Source: Gaeumannomyces sp. JS-464 (Eukaryota; Ascomycota; Sordariomycetes; Magnaporthales; Magnaporthaceae). From it: DNA of 64,000 nucleotides. Positions within the stretch are counted from its first letter, which is position 1. The number at the start of each line of letters is the position of its first letter. The stretch is from NCBI GenBank assembly GCA_002197995.1, contig NGZR01000005.1, forward strand, positions 4,588,001 through 4,652,000, in the 5' to 3' direction. Of the stretch, positions 11,837 to 24,277 are shown piece by piece. The translations under genes were made by a program, and so were the position numbers. Under the pieces are notes generated by a model. That model did not search any database. It was not told the origin of the DNA and saw only the letters and a list, made by a program, of their open reading frames with translations.

Positions 11837-14029
11837 GGCACACACGGGCTTAGGCCGGCTGGCTGTGTGGCTTAGTGGTTCCGGGTCCGGGTCCGGCTGA
11901 GGCTTTGCTGGGACGAGGGCCGCCAAAGGATGCTGCGACGCAAGCACGAACGCATGTGCAGGTGCTACCACGACGAGCAACAAGCACACAAAGACTCACA
12001 CGAATCCACGGGCTGGCGCACACAACATGAAGCAACGAACCCAAGGCGACACCCAAATGGGGTTGGAAGTCCAAGTCTCAAATCGAACAGAGAAAGAAAA
12101 CGGAGAATAAAGGGAAGAAAAAAGACAGAAAAACAGAAAGTAGGAGAGGAAGAGAGAATAGACGAAAACCCAGAAGACAGAAACGAGGCACAAGAGCAAA
12201 CAAGAGCGCAAAGCAGAGACGGTGACGAGGCCAGATCAAGCGTGCTGTGTGTCGTTGTCTTGTTGGAGGTTCGACGGGGCCCAGATAGATGGTGGTAGCC
12301 AGCTGCTTTAGCCCGACGAGGGGCGGTGGGCGTGGCCGATTGCTGTTTGATGCTGGGGACGGCGGCCAGACAGGCACGAGGGCGGTTCCCAAGCCTGGAG
12401 TTTGGTCGTACGACGATGCTCAAGCGATGATGGCGGCGAATCGATGAAACGAGATGGGAAAGTGCTGGCAGGAGTGGAGTCTGGCAGTTGGGACTGGAGT
12501 CGTGAGATAGGACGGGCAGCTAGCAGTGGAGGCCCAGCCAGGCGGGGGATAAGGCAGGGAGGTGGCAGGTCGGGGAGGCTGAGGAACCAATGGAGGAGGC
12601 ACAATGGCTGGCACGTCGTGTGTGCCAGTGTGCCAGTGTGGTGAGGGGGGCCCGAGGGCGACAGGGGACTGGGGGTCGCTAGGCCGGGACATGGGCAGGT
12701 ACCTGGCTATCTGGCCGAGGCGGCGGGCGGGAGGCTGGGCACCGCGGGTACCCCTCTAGCAGGCCCATTCCAGCCCATCAATTGAGAGGCCACGGCCGCT
12801 GCGCTGCCCGGCGCGGTCATTGCCTGTTTCACATTGCAGGCCCAACCCCCAGTGCTGGACAATTATGGCACAGCTGTTTGCGGAGAAGAATGCGCGCCTA
12901 GAGCCAGCAAGCAGCGGTGCAGCGATAAGGGGCGACATGCAGCAGATGCAAGTGGGCCCTCTCCACGTTCCTTGCTGCGGGGGCGCCAGATGGGTGCAGC
13001 TTGAGGGGTAGCAGGAAACCCAATCACGAGCCTCCGATGCTCAAAGGCGGCACCAGAAACGCGGCGCTAACGCGGCTTTCCAACCCCAGCATTCCGAGCG
13101 CTGACTAGGTTGAAATCTGGCCGTCGACATTCTAGGTACCTACGTGCCTACCTACCTACCTACCTACACATCGTGGCTGGCATCTATATATGCATGGTTG
13201 ATGCGCGGGGATGCGTCGTCGAGCACGCCCTTGCGAGTTGTGCGCCATCCATTATACTTACGTGCCTCCGTAGGTACTCAAATATAACACAATGAATCCA
13301 GACGCAGCAGATATGCACCCTCGCGGCGGATACATCAGGTGGCCCCAAGCTGAGTGGGACATGCCGGCCACCCACCCGAGAGGGAGACATGGTTGGAGCG
13401 TCCGCCTATGTGGGTTTCCACAGGAGCTCTCCCTGATTGTTCCATCCCTCACGTGTCGGCTCTTTCCCGCCTGGCGCGTCTGCAGACACAGCGACGCGAT
13501 TGTTGTTCTCTCCCGCCTCGTGGCGTCGACGCTTCAATCGAAGGAAGGCATGCAGGTCCGACGTTTGTCGGGACCCAGCGAAGCCGGGAGTCAATTTGTG
13601 GCAGGCGAGCCAGCCAGCTGGCGCAAATCAAGGAAAACCCAGCCATGGCAGGTGCCTGGCCGTGCCGACTGTGCACATCTAATAATACCTTTGCAGTTCC
13701 TGGAAAGGAGATTCCGCGCGCTCCACATCTTTCACCAGGTTGGTCAGATACCCACCGCGCTGAGCAGCAGGCCCACACAGCGTGCGTCATTGATATCCTC
13801 TGTATCACCACCAAAAGCGCGCTTCCAAACTTGGCCTGTTGAGCTTTGGCTGTTTTCTCGCAGCGGCCCCTTTGTCACCACCCGAGCACGTGTTTCCCGT
13901 GGCCTCTGGCCTCTGCCGGCAGACGGGGAGAGGTGTGCGCGCATGTGAGTGCCAGCAGGAGGCGGTTGACCAAGTTGGGCTGTTGTCCGCGACCCTCTCG
14001 CAGGCTGCCCGTTGGCCTCGGCTGTCGCC
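11837..14029. other. divergent intergenic region between PPS1 and DDHD lipase
   Basis: About 2.2 kb with no supportable gene. On the PPS1 side (about 12,060-12,240) the minus strand is strongly CT-rich, a common fungal promoter/leader feature. A CCTA microsatellite lies at 13,147-13,167. Several overlapping frames up to about 220 codons lack family resemblance and I treat them as chance. Confidence 0.5.
13147..13167. repeat. CCTA microsatellite
   Basis: About five tandem CCTA units. Related TAGGTACC/CCTACC tracts also occur near 6,405-6,435 and 28,998-29,040, so this is a dispersed simple-sequence motif. Confidence 0.85.
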
Positions 14030-17000
14030 ATGTCGAATACTACGCACCACGGCCACACGTACGGCCCCGAATGCCGTCTGGCCCCGGTTCCGCCCCTTCC
14101 CGACGACTGCGGCGACGACGATGACGACAACACCGCTCGCCTCAACGACGACGATGGCGCAGCGACAGAGAGTATCCCGCCTATCAACGCCCAGTTCTTC
14201 TACTCGTCCCTAATACCTATCCAAGACTCGCCCTCGTCCGCCGCTTCTGACGCCAGGGCCTCATCTGCCCAGAGCCAACGCCCCTTCTCCGAAGTCGACA
14301 ACAACGCGCTCGAGCGGGCATGGCTGTCACTGGCCTCAGAACCCCACTGCCGCGCCCATTCCCGCGCCCTGCGGAACCGGAACCCGAGCCTGTCCGAGGC
14401 GAGCAGGGACGCGGCCACCCTCGCCGCCATCTATCGCCGCCTGGTCCGGAAGCACACCTTGAAGCATCAGCAAGACGCTGCCGCGCCGTCCTCCGTCTCG
14501 ACTGCCCCGACCGCGACCCCCGCGTGCTGCCCTGAGCTCCGCACCGATGCCGCCAGCGAGCTCAGGGGTGCCTTCTGTGCCCTCACCCGCCGGCGCTTGG
14601 GTATGGACAGCGAAGCCGTCGTTGCCACCGTCATGGCCGAACTGGGCAAGGCTGGCTCCGCGGATGCCAGAAACCAGGCCGAAGCCAGGCCCAATTCCGA
14701 ACGGCAGTCCCCCTTGTCACCCACCGCCGCCATCGGGACCAGACCGAACATGCTCCCGGTCACGAGAATCGGGAGAGCCGGCTCCCGCGCCATGGCTAGC
14801 AGCGGGACCAACATCTCGAGGAGCAGAGCCGGCAGCGACGCCCTGTCCACGGCCCCCCCCAGCCACGGCCCCCACCGCCAGATGACGGAATTTCGGGAAA
14901 GCCCTTTGTCAAGATCGGGTCCTCGGACGCAGACCATACCCCAGTCTCACCCCCTGCCGCCTCGTCCCCAGGACCCCAAACCGCAACGGCGATCACAAAC
15001 ACACCCAATGAAAGCCAGGCGGCCCCATGGGAGCGCGCTCGTGCCGTCGAAGTGCCCGTCGGCTCACGTCTGTACCTCGTCTCGCTCCCAGAAATGCAGA
15101 TGCGGCCGATATACTGGTCTCCGATAAATGACGTGACGGTGGTAACGAGGGCCACCTGGTTCTACCGGTAGGTTTCTGGTGCAGCACCCTTGGTGAAGGC
15201 TAGAACTCTGCCGCATGATTGCTGATGCCGCCCGCGTCCCCAAGAGACAACATGACCCCTGTCGAGCCCAAGGTTGCAAACCAACTCGAGGCCGGCTACC
15301 GTGAGCTTCGCCCTTGGTCAGAGGTCAGTATTCAGCCCATGTTCCTGCCCTGCGCCTTCCTCTCATGCCCGCATGAGCCAGCCATTTACAAGAATGGTAC
15401 TGACCCGTAACCTTTCCAGGCCTGGAGCATCGAGATCCGCTGCGCCATTGAGGTGGGCGCGCTGGGAGAGGAGAAAGTCAGCCAGCCTCTCTGGGGCCGC
15501 CTGCCCGCCGGCACCAACGCCAACGTCGAGGACATGCTTCCTATTGAGCCGAGCATATCCGATGATCCCTATTGTGCGGCACGTTGCTACCGTGGCAAAG
15601 CCGCCGCCGTCGGCGTGCTCAGCCCTCACGTGCACGAAACCACCAACACCGTCGCCATGAGCAGCTACCCGAACTGGCACGTCGTGTACAAGAACGCAAC
15701 AGAAGCCAATCTGCTCAAGCCAAGCCTGCGGCCGTCAGCCTACTACTCCCGCACCCCGATCTCGAGGATCATGAAGGGCGCCACTGTACGACTGCCAAGA
15801 CCCTGAGGCACTGTTTTTTTTTGGTTCAGGGGCAGCTTCACAGCTAACGATAATCGATCGCAGGTCGGCATCCCCGTAGTTCGTGGGTTCAACAGGGACG
15901 CCTGGCGCCGCATCCACGAACGCCACAGGGCACCAGTGACAAAGGGACTGGCCACGTCTTGGCGAGAGCGACTACGCCAGCTGAGGCGAGGCCACGCTCC
16001 AGGCCTTTGGGCCAGTCATGCCCTGCCTGCTGCCGGGACGGAAACCTGGCGTGACCTGGTCCTCGTGATCCATGGCATTGGCCAGAAGTTTGCTGCGGGT
16101 CGAGAGCTTCCATTTCACGCACGCCATCAACAGCTTTCGAAGGGCCGTCAACGCCGAGCTCGGAAACAACAAGTACAGGGACGCGGCTGGCGGTATCATG
16201 GTGCTCCCAGTCATTGGTGCGCGCTTTTGACTTTGATGGTTACCTAAATCTCTACACAAGCTCACCTACCCCTACCCTTCATTACTAACTAACCTCACTT
16301 AATCCACCTCTAGGCGCCATCTCCTCTCGTTCGAGGACGGCGGGACGATGCAGCAAGGCGACGCTGGCGCGGCAGCCGCACCAGAAAGTTTTGGCCTCAA
16401 GGATATCGAACCCAAAACCATTCCGGTAGTGCGCGGCCTGATATCAGATGTCATGTTTGATGTAAGGAGCTAAACAGATGACGGGCAACAGGGCCACCGT
16501 TCCGACTCTCATCTCTCGCGAGGCGGACGGTCTCCCCTTTCGCCCAATTCCTATTTTCTCTCCCCCATATTTTCCCCTTCTGCGGTGCCACCGCTGGATG
16601 CAAGAGCGTACTGACAGGCCCACTTCACCCGCTCCAGGTTCCTTACTATCTTTCACATCACAAGCCACGGATGATCAAGGCCGTTACGATGGAAGCAAAT
16701 CGCATCTACCGTCTCTGGTGCCAGAACAAGTCAGTCACCCCCCATTTGCACCATTTGCACCATATCTACCACTACCACAATACGAACACAGAACGAGAGT
16801 TGAGCTGCCTTAACTGACCTGGATCCTGGCAGTCCCGGGTTCGCTGATCAGGGGCGTGTCCACCTGATCGCTCACTCCCTCGGAAGTGTCATGGCCCTCG
16901 AGGTGCTCTCTAACCAGCCCACCTCTACACCACCGCTGCAAGACCCAACCTGCGAGGCTGACCCGGACGCCCGGCATTTCGAGTTTGACTGCAAGAATCT

Positions 17001-17774
17001 CTTTCTACTTGGCAGTCCAGCCGCCTTCTTCCTCTTGCTGGAGCGCTCACAGCTGGTTCCGAGGGAAGGGCGTCTAAAGCCGGGCGCAGATCCTGCCGAT
17101 GTGACCTCCAAGGATATCGTCGGGCAGCAGGGCCAGTTCGGCTGCCTTGCTGTCGATAATATTTATAACATCCTCGCCCGAGAAGACCCTGTTGCTTACT
17201 TGCTCAACAGTCAGTATATTTCTATATATGATCATTCCTTGTGGTAGAACGCAGACGGGGATCGCCGCGTCTTGCAGTAGCGCCAAGAACCCCCCAGCTG
17301 ACAAAGCCCTCAGGTACAATTGACCCGCTCTATGCGGCAAGTCTGAAGAAGACATTCGTGCCCACCACAGCAACATTCTTCCAATCTATCGGCAACGGCA
17401 TCAGAGGCTTGTGGGGCGGCGCGCCAACCCAGCCGGGCGCAGGGGTGTCGGCTCCCAGCAAACCACCGACGTTGCGGCTGCCCTCGCAGCTCGAACTGGA
17501 GGTCCACGACTTTACGCGGGAGGAAATAGCCGAGCGGAAAGCCCTATTGCTGAACGACAACGGGACGCTCGACTACTATCTCCACTCGAGCGGCGGGCCG
17601 CTGGAGATACAGTACCTCAACATGCTCCACGCCCACAGCAGCTACTGGACAAGCCCGGACCTGATACGAATGCTCTGCATGGAGATTTGCAGGAAGCCGG
17701 GTAAAGCCAACACCTATGAAAGTCTGAGAGCCACAAAGGCCGCGAAACGGTTGGTTCCCAGCACCCCTGGTTAA
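14030..17774 (+). CDS. DDL1: DDHD-domain phospholipase (yeast Ddl1 / PA-PLA1-like), frame interrupted in assembly
   Basis: This family hydrolyses phospholipids; yeast Ddl1 acts on cardiolipin and other lipids. Eight exons fit: 14030-15167, 15245-15323, 15420-15785, 15864-16216, 16314-16461, 16638-16729, 16833-17209 and 17314-17774. Landmarks in order are INAQFFYSSLIPIQD, IYWSPINDVTVVTRATWFYR, the oxyanion-side LVLVIHGIGQKF, the lipase serine motif in HLIAHSLGSVMALEVL, LFLLGSPAAFFLLLE, and a C-terminal DDHD region with LEIQYLNMLHAHSSYWTSPD. Three frame changes occur: one lost C in the C8 run at 14853-14860, one gained (or two lost) base at 16097-16099, and one lost base at 16212-16216 beside a splice site. 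Corrected length is about 1,004 residues. The 5' third is Ser/Pro/Ala-rich and probably disordered. The family is clear; orthology to yeast Ddl1 specifically is inferred. Confidence 0.85.
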
Positions 17775-18319
17775 ACAAGGCCGGCTACCTACTGGCGCAA
17801 GTATGGATTAATAGAGAAAGGCATGGATGCATGGGTGGGTATAGACTTAAATTTCGCTTTGGGTGTCACTATAGATGGATACAGAAATCAGTGCGCAGTA
17901 GAGATAATCACACTTGTTAGATGGGCAACAATTACTGGGAACACACAGAGAAATCTATAACTAAACGTTCCTTATATTTGGAACCTGCCATTTTCACCCA
18001 TTCTCATCCCTGGGCACCCACGAACGCGGTTCGCATACATTGTTTCGCAGATCAGCCCAGGGAACGCGTGCGATTGGCAAAGTGATCAATAGATAGGTGG
18101 CAGATCCGTTGAACAATGTTCCCGAACCCCTCCAGAAGAGTGACGTCACCCCAACCGCCCAGCTAGTTCAACTGGCAAACAGGGCGATGAAATAAGGTGC
18201 GTGGTTTGAGCCGGGATTTCAGCCGATGTTCGGCAGATAGTTTCACCTGACCCCATCGTTCTCTAACGCTTCACATCTAAAGCGGAAACACCAGTCATCG
18301 AGGTTCTATTATCATGAAC
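17775..18319. other. convergent intergenic region between DDHD lipase and RAD3
   Basis: Tail-to-tail spacing of about 545 bases. I see no gene or RNA here; both 3' untranslated regions are expected to lie in it. Confidence 0.55.
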
Positions 18320-21300
18320 TCAAGCATCCAGCTCCATCATGTCTCTCTCCTCCTCGTCGCCCATCTCGTAGTCATCTTCTCCGTCCACCCGCGACCCGTG
18401 CACATGCACCGCGTGGCCGGGTCGCCCCTGCAGCTCACGGATTTGCCGTGTCTCCTCCTGAGCCTGGTGCCTCTTGAGGTCCTCCAGTGTCCACATGCTG
18501 ACGCCCTCCTGGTCCTTAGGCCGAAAAGGCTGTGCCATCGTTTTGAGAAACTTCTTGGCAGAGCTTACCGCCATGTCGGTACTGAGGTTGGTATCGCTCT
18601 CCAACAAAGCCTGGTTGATCCACTTCGGCAGCTGGCTGCGTTTCTTGGGAAACCTGCGGTCTGCAAGCACCATGATGCCGTAGTCATCCTTGCCCCGCAG
18701 CACCCGCCCCAGACACTGAGCAGCATGTCGCATGGCATCGAAGGAGAGGAAGTCGTTTTCCTTGATGCGATAAGTCTCGCGCAGGAAGTCCAGGCGCGCC
18801 TTCAGAATAAGAGACTCAGTGTACTGGTACGGGACGCCAATGCAAAGTACGGCTCTCCCGTACTGGTGATCAAAATCGATGCCCTCGGACACCTTGCCAC
18901 GGGCCACACAGAACATAACGGCGCCGGTGCCGTTACAACAAGCCGTTCTGTATGTCTCCAGCGCGACCGCCGTCTCCTGCGCGTCTGGGGTCTCGACAAG
19001 GATGAGCTTATACTTCCAGACTTCTTCCAAGATGTTCATGCCCTGCCACATGCTGATGATGGACTCCATGTAGAAGTACGACGGGAAGAACACCACCATG
19101 CCGTCTGGTGTTATTTTGGCAAATTCGGTCAGCAGGTTCCCGTAGTTGCGCACGACCGGAAGATCTGTCCTGACGGCAAAACTGCTCGATATCGCGGCCT
19201 GGTCGCTCCCCTTGGTGACTATCATGGGCAAAAAGGACCGGCGGCCGAGCGTCATGCTGTACGACTCCTGCACAACAGCATCGAATCCGAGCATCTTCGG
19301 GTACATTTCCAGGGGAGACAGGGTCCCGGATGTTATGATAACCGTCTTGAAGCGCTCAAACACGGGCTTGATTGCGATGGCCGCATCCAGGCAGGTGAAG
19401 TGCAGGACGGGGTTGACCACCTTGGACTTCGCCGTCTCGTAAGGCTCTAGCAACAGAAGGAAGCCTTTCTCGTAGGTGGCAACAAGCGTGGCAAACGTTG
19501 CAACCTCCTGGAGCGGCTGGAAATCTTCAATGTTGGTGAGCTCCAGTGTACGAACAAGAGAGGTCAGGCGCTCCGCGCAGAATCTGAGGGGTTTCTTCTC
19601 GATAAACGTGTACTCCCTCAGGTGCGCAAGGAACGATGGGGGAGTCTCCGATATGACCTCCAAGACCTTTAGCCGTGTCTATACAATCCGAGTTAGTAGC
19701 CGACGGCTGGTGGGACGTATGGATGACTCTCGCTTGGGGTGCCGGATCGAGTCCGGATGAGCATGGGCATACCTTGAGGTATTCGATAAACCTTTTGAGA
19801 AAGGCGACAAAATGCTCTGCCCTCCTGATGTTTCCCGGCACAGCCTCCCTGATCAGGTCGTCCGGGAGCACTTGCAAAACACACAAGTCAGCGTGGGGCG
19901 AGGAACAAGCAACCAGACGGACGGAGAGAGAGAAAAGAGAGCGCACCTGGGTTGGCCATGAAGGCGTCCTCCTGGCGTGCCTCGTCGGCGTCTCGGAGGC
20001 CCGCGACAAGCTTCTGATACTCGTCCTCCAGCTGCTTCTGGTCCGTTTCTCTCATCTGCTTGATCTTGTTCTCAAGGTTCTGGGCGCCCCTGGTGGCCTT
20101 CCTGAGGGAGTCCTCGGTAAGATCTGTGCTCAGCGATTCAATGCAGACGTTGTCGATGTTGTGCGCTTCATCGAAGACGATGATGGAGTCTCTGGAAAGT
20201 TCTTTGGACACCCTTTCGGCAATCTTGGGGTCCAGTAGATAGTGGTACGAGTAGATTATGACGTTGCAGTATTGCATCTGGACATGCAGTCGTCGCCCTT
20301 GCGGTGTCAGAGAGCCGCGAAGATGAGAATATGGGGCTATCGAAGGGCATCTCACCATGCGCCGAGCCGTGAAATACGGACACTGCTTGTGTTGCTCTCC
20401 GTAGCGGAGGAGGCCATCGAAGGTCCATACGCCGTTCGGAATCAGGTTGTGCGGTTCAAGAAGATCGAGATTCTGGGAAGGGTCAGCACAAATACCGCAG
20501 CCAGCAGGGCCACGGCTAACTCCTGACGACGGAACAAAGGGCGCAACATACGTCATGGTAGACGCAGACATCAACGTCTTCACCCTTGTCTTTCTTCTCC
20601 TTGATAAAGCCGGCCGTCAAGCTTCTGCATCGAGCATCAACAACAGCGCCGCTCTTTTCGCGTTTGACAGCCGGGTGCAAGCAGAGGTTCTTGCGGCTAG
20701 TAAGGCCGAGCCCTCTGAAGTCTTCTTCCTTGCCTAGCTGCTCTGCACGGTACTTCATGAGAGCTCTAAGTTCGGCAAGCGCCTTTTCGATCTCCGACAT
20801 GGTTCCTACGTTGGGTCAGCCAGGCGCTAGACTAGACAAGGCGAGAGAAGCGCGGGCCATACTGACGCGAGCAGTAGATCAGCTTGCGGTGCTCTGGGTT
20901 GTGCTGCTGATACGCCACGATGAGAGAGAGCAGAGTGGCGGTTTTGCCTGTGCCCGAGGGCATCTCAAGAACACAGTTGCCACCAGCATCGAGGGTTCCT
21001 AAGCCGCCGAGGAGTCAGACACACCGCGAAGGCTACAGCGGAGGCTAAGGGACTGCTCACTCTTGAGATCGCACATGTAGCTTCAGAAGGTAGCATTTGG
21101 TTAGTACAGAGATCAGGAGAAGACAAGAACCGCATCCCGCATGTTGGAATGCACGGGCCACGCCCACATTGGCTCGGCCACAGGGAATCTTACGCATATT
21201 GCTCTGATTTTGTTGTGTGGTTTCGGGTAGACATGGTTCAGGATTTAGCCAAGTTCATGTCGCCAGGCTCGTCCACCACGTCCATCTATCAGCGGCGGGC

Positions 21301-21498
21301 ACAGCGGGATGGATAGAGTCACACCCGGGCGCTGAGGGACGCTAGGAAGGAAGCCAGCCTACCAGGATATATGCGAGGGTATGGGAAGATGACCGGAAGG
21401 TCACTGCCCGGCAGTGTGTCAGCGGCCAATCTAGCCCGAGCACGGCCGAGAATGATACACTATGTGCAACGACATGCTTACTCGATATAGAAAAGCAT
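18320..21498 (-). CDS. RAD3: TFIIH 5'-3' DNA helicase Rad3/XPD
   Basis: An iron-sulphur superfamily 2 helicase of TFIIH, for nucleotide excision repair and transcription initiation. Ten exons on the minus strand: 21498-21482, 21403-21363, 21203-21194, 21080-21061, 20998-20867, 20805-20552, 20472-20356, 20277-19947, 19870-19773 and 19678-18320. They join without any frame break into 792 residues, the family's usual length. The protein begins [19 protein letters not shown]. Visible motifs: Walker [15 protein letters not shown]; four Fe-S cysteines in NLC, ARC, VCVYHD and KQCPYF; the Walker B/DEAH box [23 protein letters not shown]; and motif [16 protein letters not shown]. The tail is acidic ([18 protein letters not shown]). 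Exon 3 is only 10 nt. The four small 5' exons are supported by the RIYPEQYAYMCDLK reading they produce. Confidence 0.96.
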
Positions 21499-24244
21499 CG
21501 TGATGAAGCCGTGGGGCGCGGCGGCGAGGGCGGAGCTTAGGAACCAGCCATTCAAACGAAGCGCCGTTGGAGGGCGCGCGCCCCGCAAGATAGCGATTTT
21601 CCGAGGTGAGAAACACTAGGGATTTGCTGCTTTGATCTGAGGTGATCTGGGTTTCCTTTATTCGGCGATCGTGTCCGTCGGGTCCGGTCGTGTAGCAGCG
21701 TTCTGGTGATGTCGACCGCCTCGGAGGCACAGACCTTCCAGGTTGCAAAGACTGTCTGTTTGAACGGGCGCCCGCACGCGCGAGTGTCGCACGAGGTCAC
21801 GTGGCCCAATCGCCGAGTATGCTGAGTCAGCGCTACCTAGGGTCTCGGCGTCAAGAAGAACATGCAAGATCCAGCCAAGGCCTGAAAGTCGCTGACAGCC
21901 GCCCGACGACCCCTCTCCTGTCCAGGCAGGCATCCATCCACACAACACGAGAAATCATGCTTCTCCTGCCTGCTAGTTCTCCCTGCAGTCCTCCCGCAAG
22001 CCTACCCACCGACCGAGACGCCTTGCCGCTAGCCTGACCCCCGCCAGGCCCGGTTTAGATCCAACATTCGGCATCCCAGGCAATTCCTTGTGGCGGGCCC
22101 GACAAATTTGCCTAGTCGGCTTGGCCGGGCCCGAAACAAGACGGCACCAGCCGCATCCAACAGCCCTCCTGCCCCACCAAGTCGACCGGCTGGGACCAGG
22201 TCGGCCAATTTGGGCGGCCCGGCTGTGGCCTACCATCGTCATTTCCTGTGCAACGACGTTCCAATTAAGTCGCACAGAATGGTTCACACACACCAGTTTA
22301 GTTGGGTGGGGCGCCTGTTGGCACGGTTGGTCCTCCTACGGGGTAAATCAAGCCTAGGGGTTCCAGGGTGCCCAGCACAAGGTGGGATACATCCATGTCC
22401 CACCCTTGCATCTTCACGCTTTGATTGTGTCGCCGGGCTCCAGATGCCGCTCCATGAGCCCAGGACGGCCTGCCTAGCCCGTGCGTGTTGTTTGTTTGCC
22501 TGCGTTATCGCATAATTGTACCGGTGCTACCTGGACTGCCCGGTGGGGGCTTTGCATGCTGGTTGGTCCCGACCTGCTGTGTTGAGTGTTCGTTTCTCGG
22601 TGTCTTTCGGATGCTCTCGTGACCGACTGTGCGCCTCCCGCTTGATCTTCGCAACTCACTCAGTCCCTGGCTCATCACGCTTGGGGCCACCGAGCCTGCA
22701 GCCTTCTTGTGCCGAGCGCATACTTACAGGCTTGGCCTGATCCCAACTGTTCGCCGACTGTCCCTGCAACACGCCGAAGATGGAGGCAACACACCAGCCC
22801 TATCAGTGGTAGCCGAGCTGCAGGCTCCCGTCACAGGGGGTCCGCGGAGGTCACACGTAACAAACAGTTGGGCAGTGCGCCAAAGTGTTCGTGCCTGCCG
22901 GGGCCGGGGTGCTTTTTGTCTGTTCGCGCCTGGTCACCATGGACAGAGGGCTTGGCGTTCGAGCCTTGCAATGGAGCGTCCAGGATTGCTTTCACCCATG
23001 GACGCTAACGTACCTTCCCGCTACCGCAACCACAACTACCACGCAGCTGATCAAGACATAGCTGCATTTTGGCAGCGCTGGAGAGGAGACAGTTAGCCAA
23101 CGCCGCCGCACTGGTAATTAGAGCGCCTTGCGGAACAACTCTTTTGCACCGCGAGGACCGGCCCTGGCTCCGTTTTTGCGGTTGGAGATCGAGAGATGGA
23201 CGCGTGGGGACGGATGGTAATCAATCCGCAGATGGCAATCACAGCGGGCGAGGCGTCCCAACAGGGGCAGATCTCCTAGTGTACGGCCCCCAGCGGCCCC
23301 GCCAGCCTGCATAAAAAGAAGGGGGGTGCGCGGCTTGCTTGAGCGGCTCCAGGCCTAAGCCCCTTCGTGATTATCAACGGGTGCGTTGAAGTTGGTTACT
23401 ATTTATTTTATTTTTTCGTTCCTCACTACTTCCTTTATTCCTTGATTTCGATATCGACCGTAGGTACATGCACCCTGACTAAGTCCCAACCCGTTAGTTT
23501 TGACAAACAACACGGTCAAGGATGTGATCAAAACTTTGCCCCCATCAGCCAAGACACCTCTCCAACCAACGTCTACATGTGAAATGTGAAATGGTCGGTA
23601 CATAGGTACCCAGCGCACAAGGACGTGATGGAAAGGAAATATCCTCACAACACCCATCCTCGCTAGTGGGCCGGCAATACTGTACATAGCGTCGATCAAC
23701 TCGTCGCTGAGTGTGGGTGTTCAGCTGCGAAGTGGGTTTCGTTCGTCCCACCGCAGACCAACGGGCATACCTGGGGAGCCTCCTTGTCCCCCGTCAGCAC
23801 TGACTAGGACAGGGAGCTCCTGATGTCGGGCAGCTGGCGGGCAGCTAAAGACGGGAGGAAAAGGCGGGAGGATCCTAGAGGGGCTCGGACTTGGGGCCCG
23901 CCCGTCACCCTATGTACGTGACGAGGTTCTAGGTACCTTGGCGAGGAGACAGGCTGGCTCACGCAACTGGGGTTCAGATGCGCCACTGCGTGCCTTTGTT
24001 GCTGTACTTAGCACACACGCGAGGTGTTCTGCACCGTTGTGGATCCTGTTTCTGACCACCAATTTACCGAGCACACTGGCCGAATCACATCAGTCATCCA
24101 CTTTGAGCTGTTTTTATTTTTTGTTCGGCGGGCTACGAGATGGGCCCCACCCTTGCGGGCCTCGCAGGAGCGAGCAGCAATTTTGGGTTTTCTCCTCTGG
24201 CTCCCTGCTTCTCGTCTCACACACCCAAAAAAAGAACAGCGAAG

Positions 24245-24277
<33 letters not shown>

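Noticed and set aside
18314..19450. A 378-codon plus-strand frame opposite RAD3
   Set aside because: It is antisense to a well-supported helicase exon and has no family resemblance.
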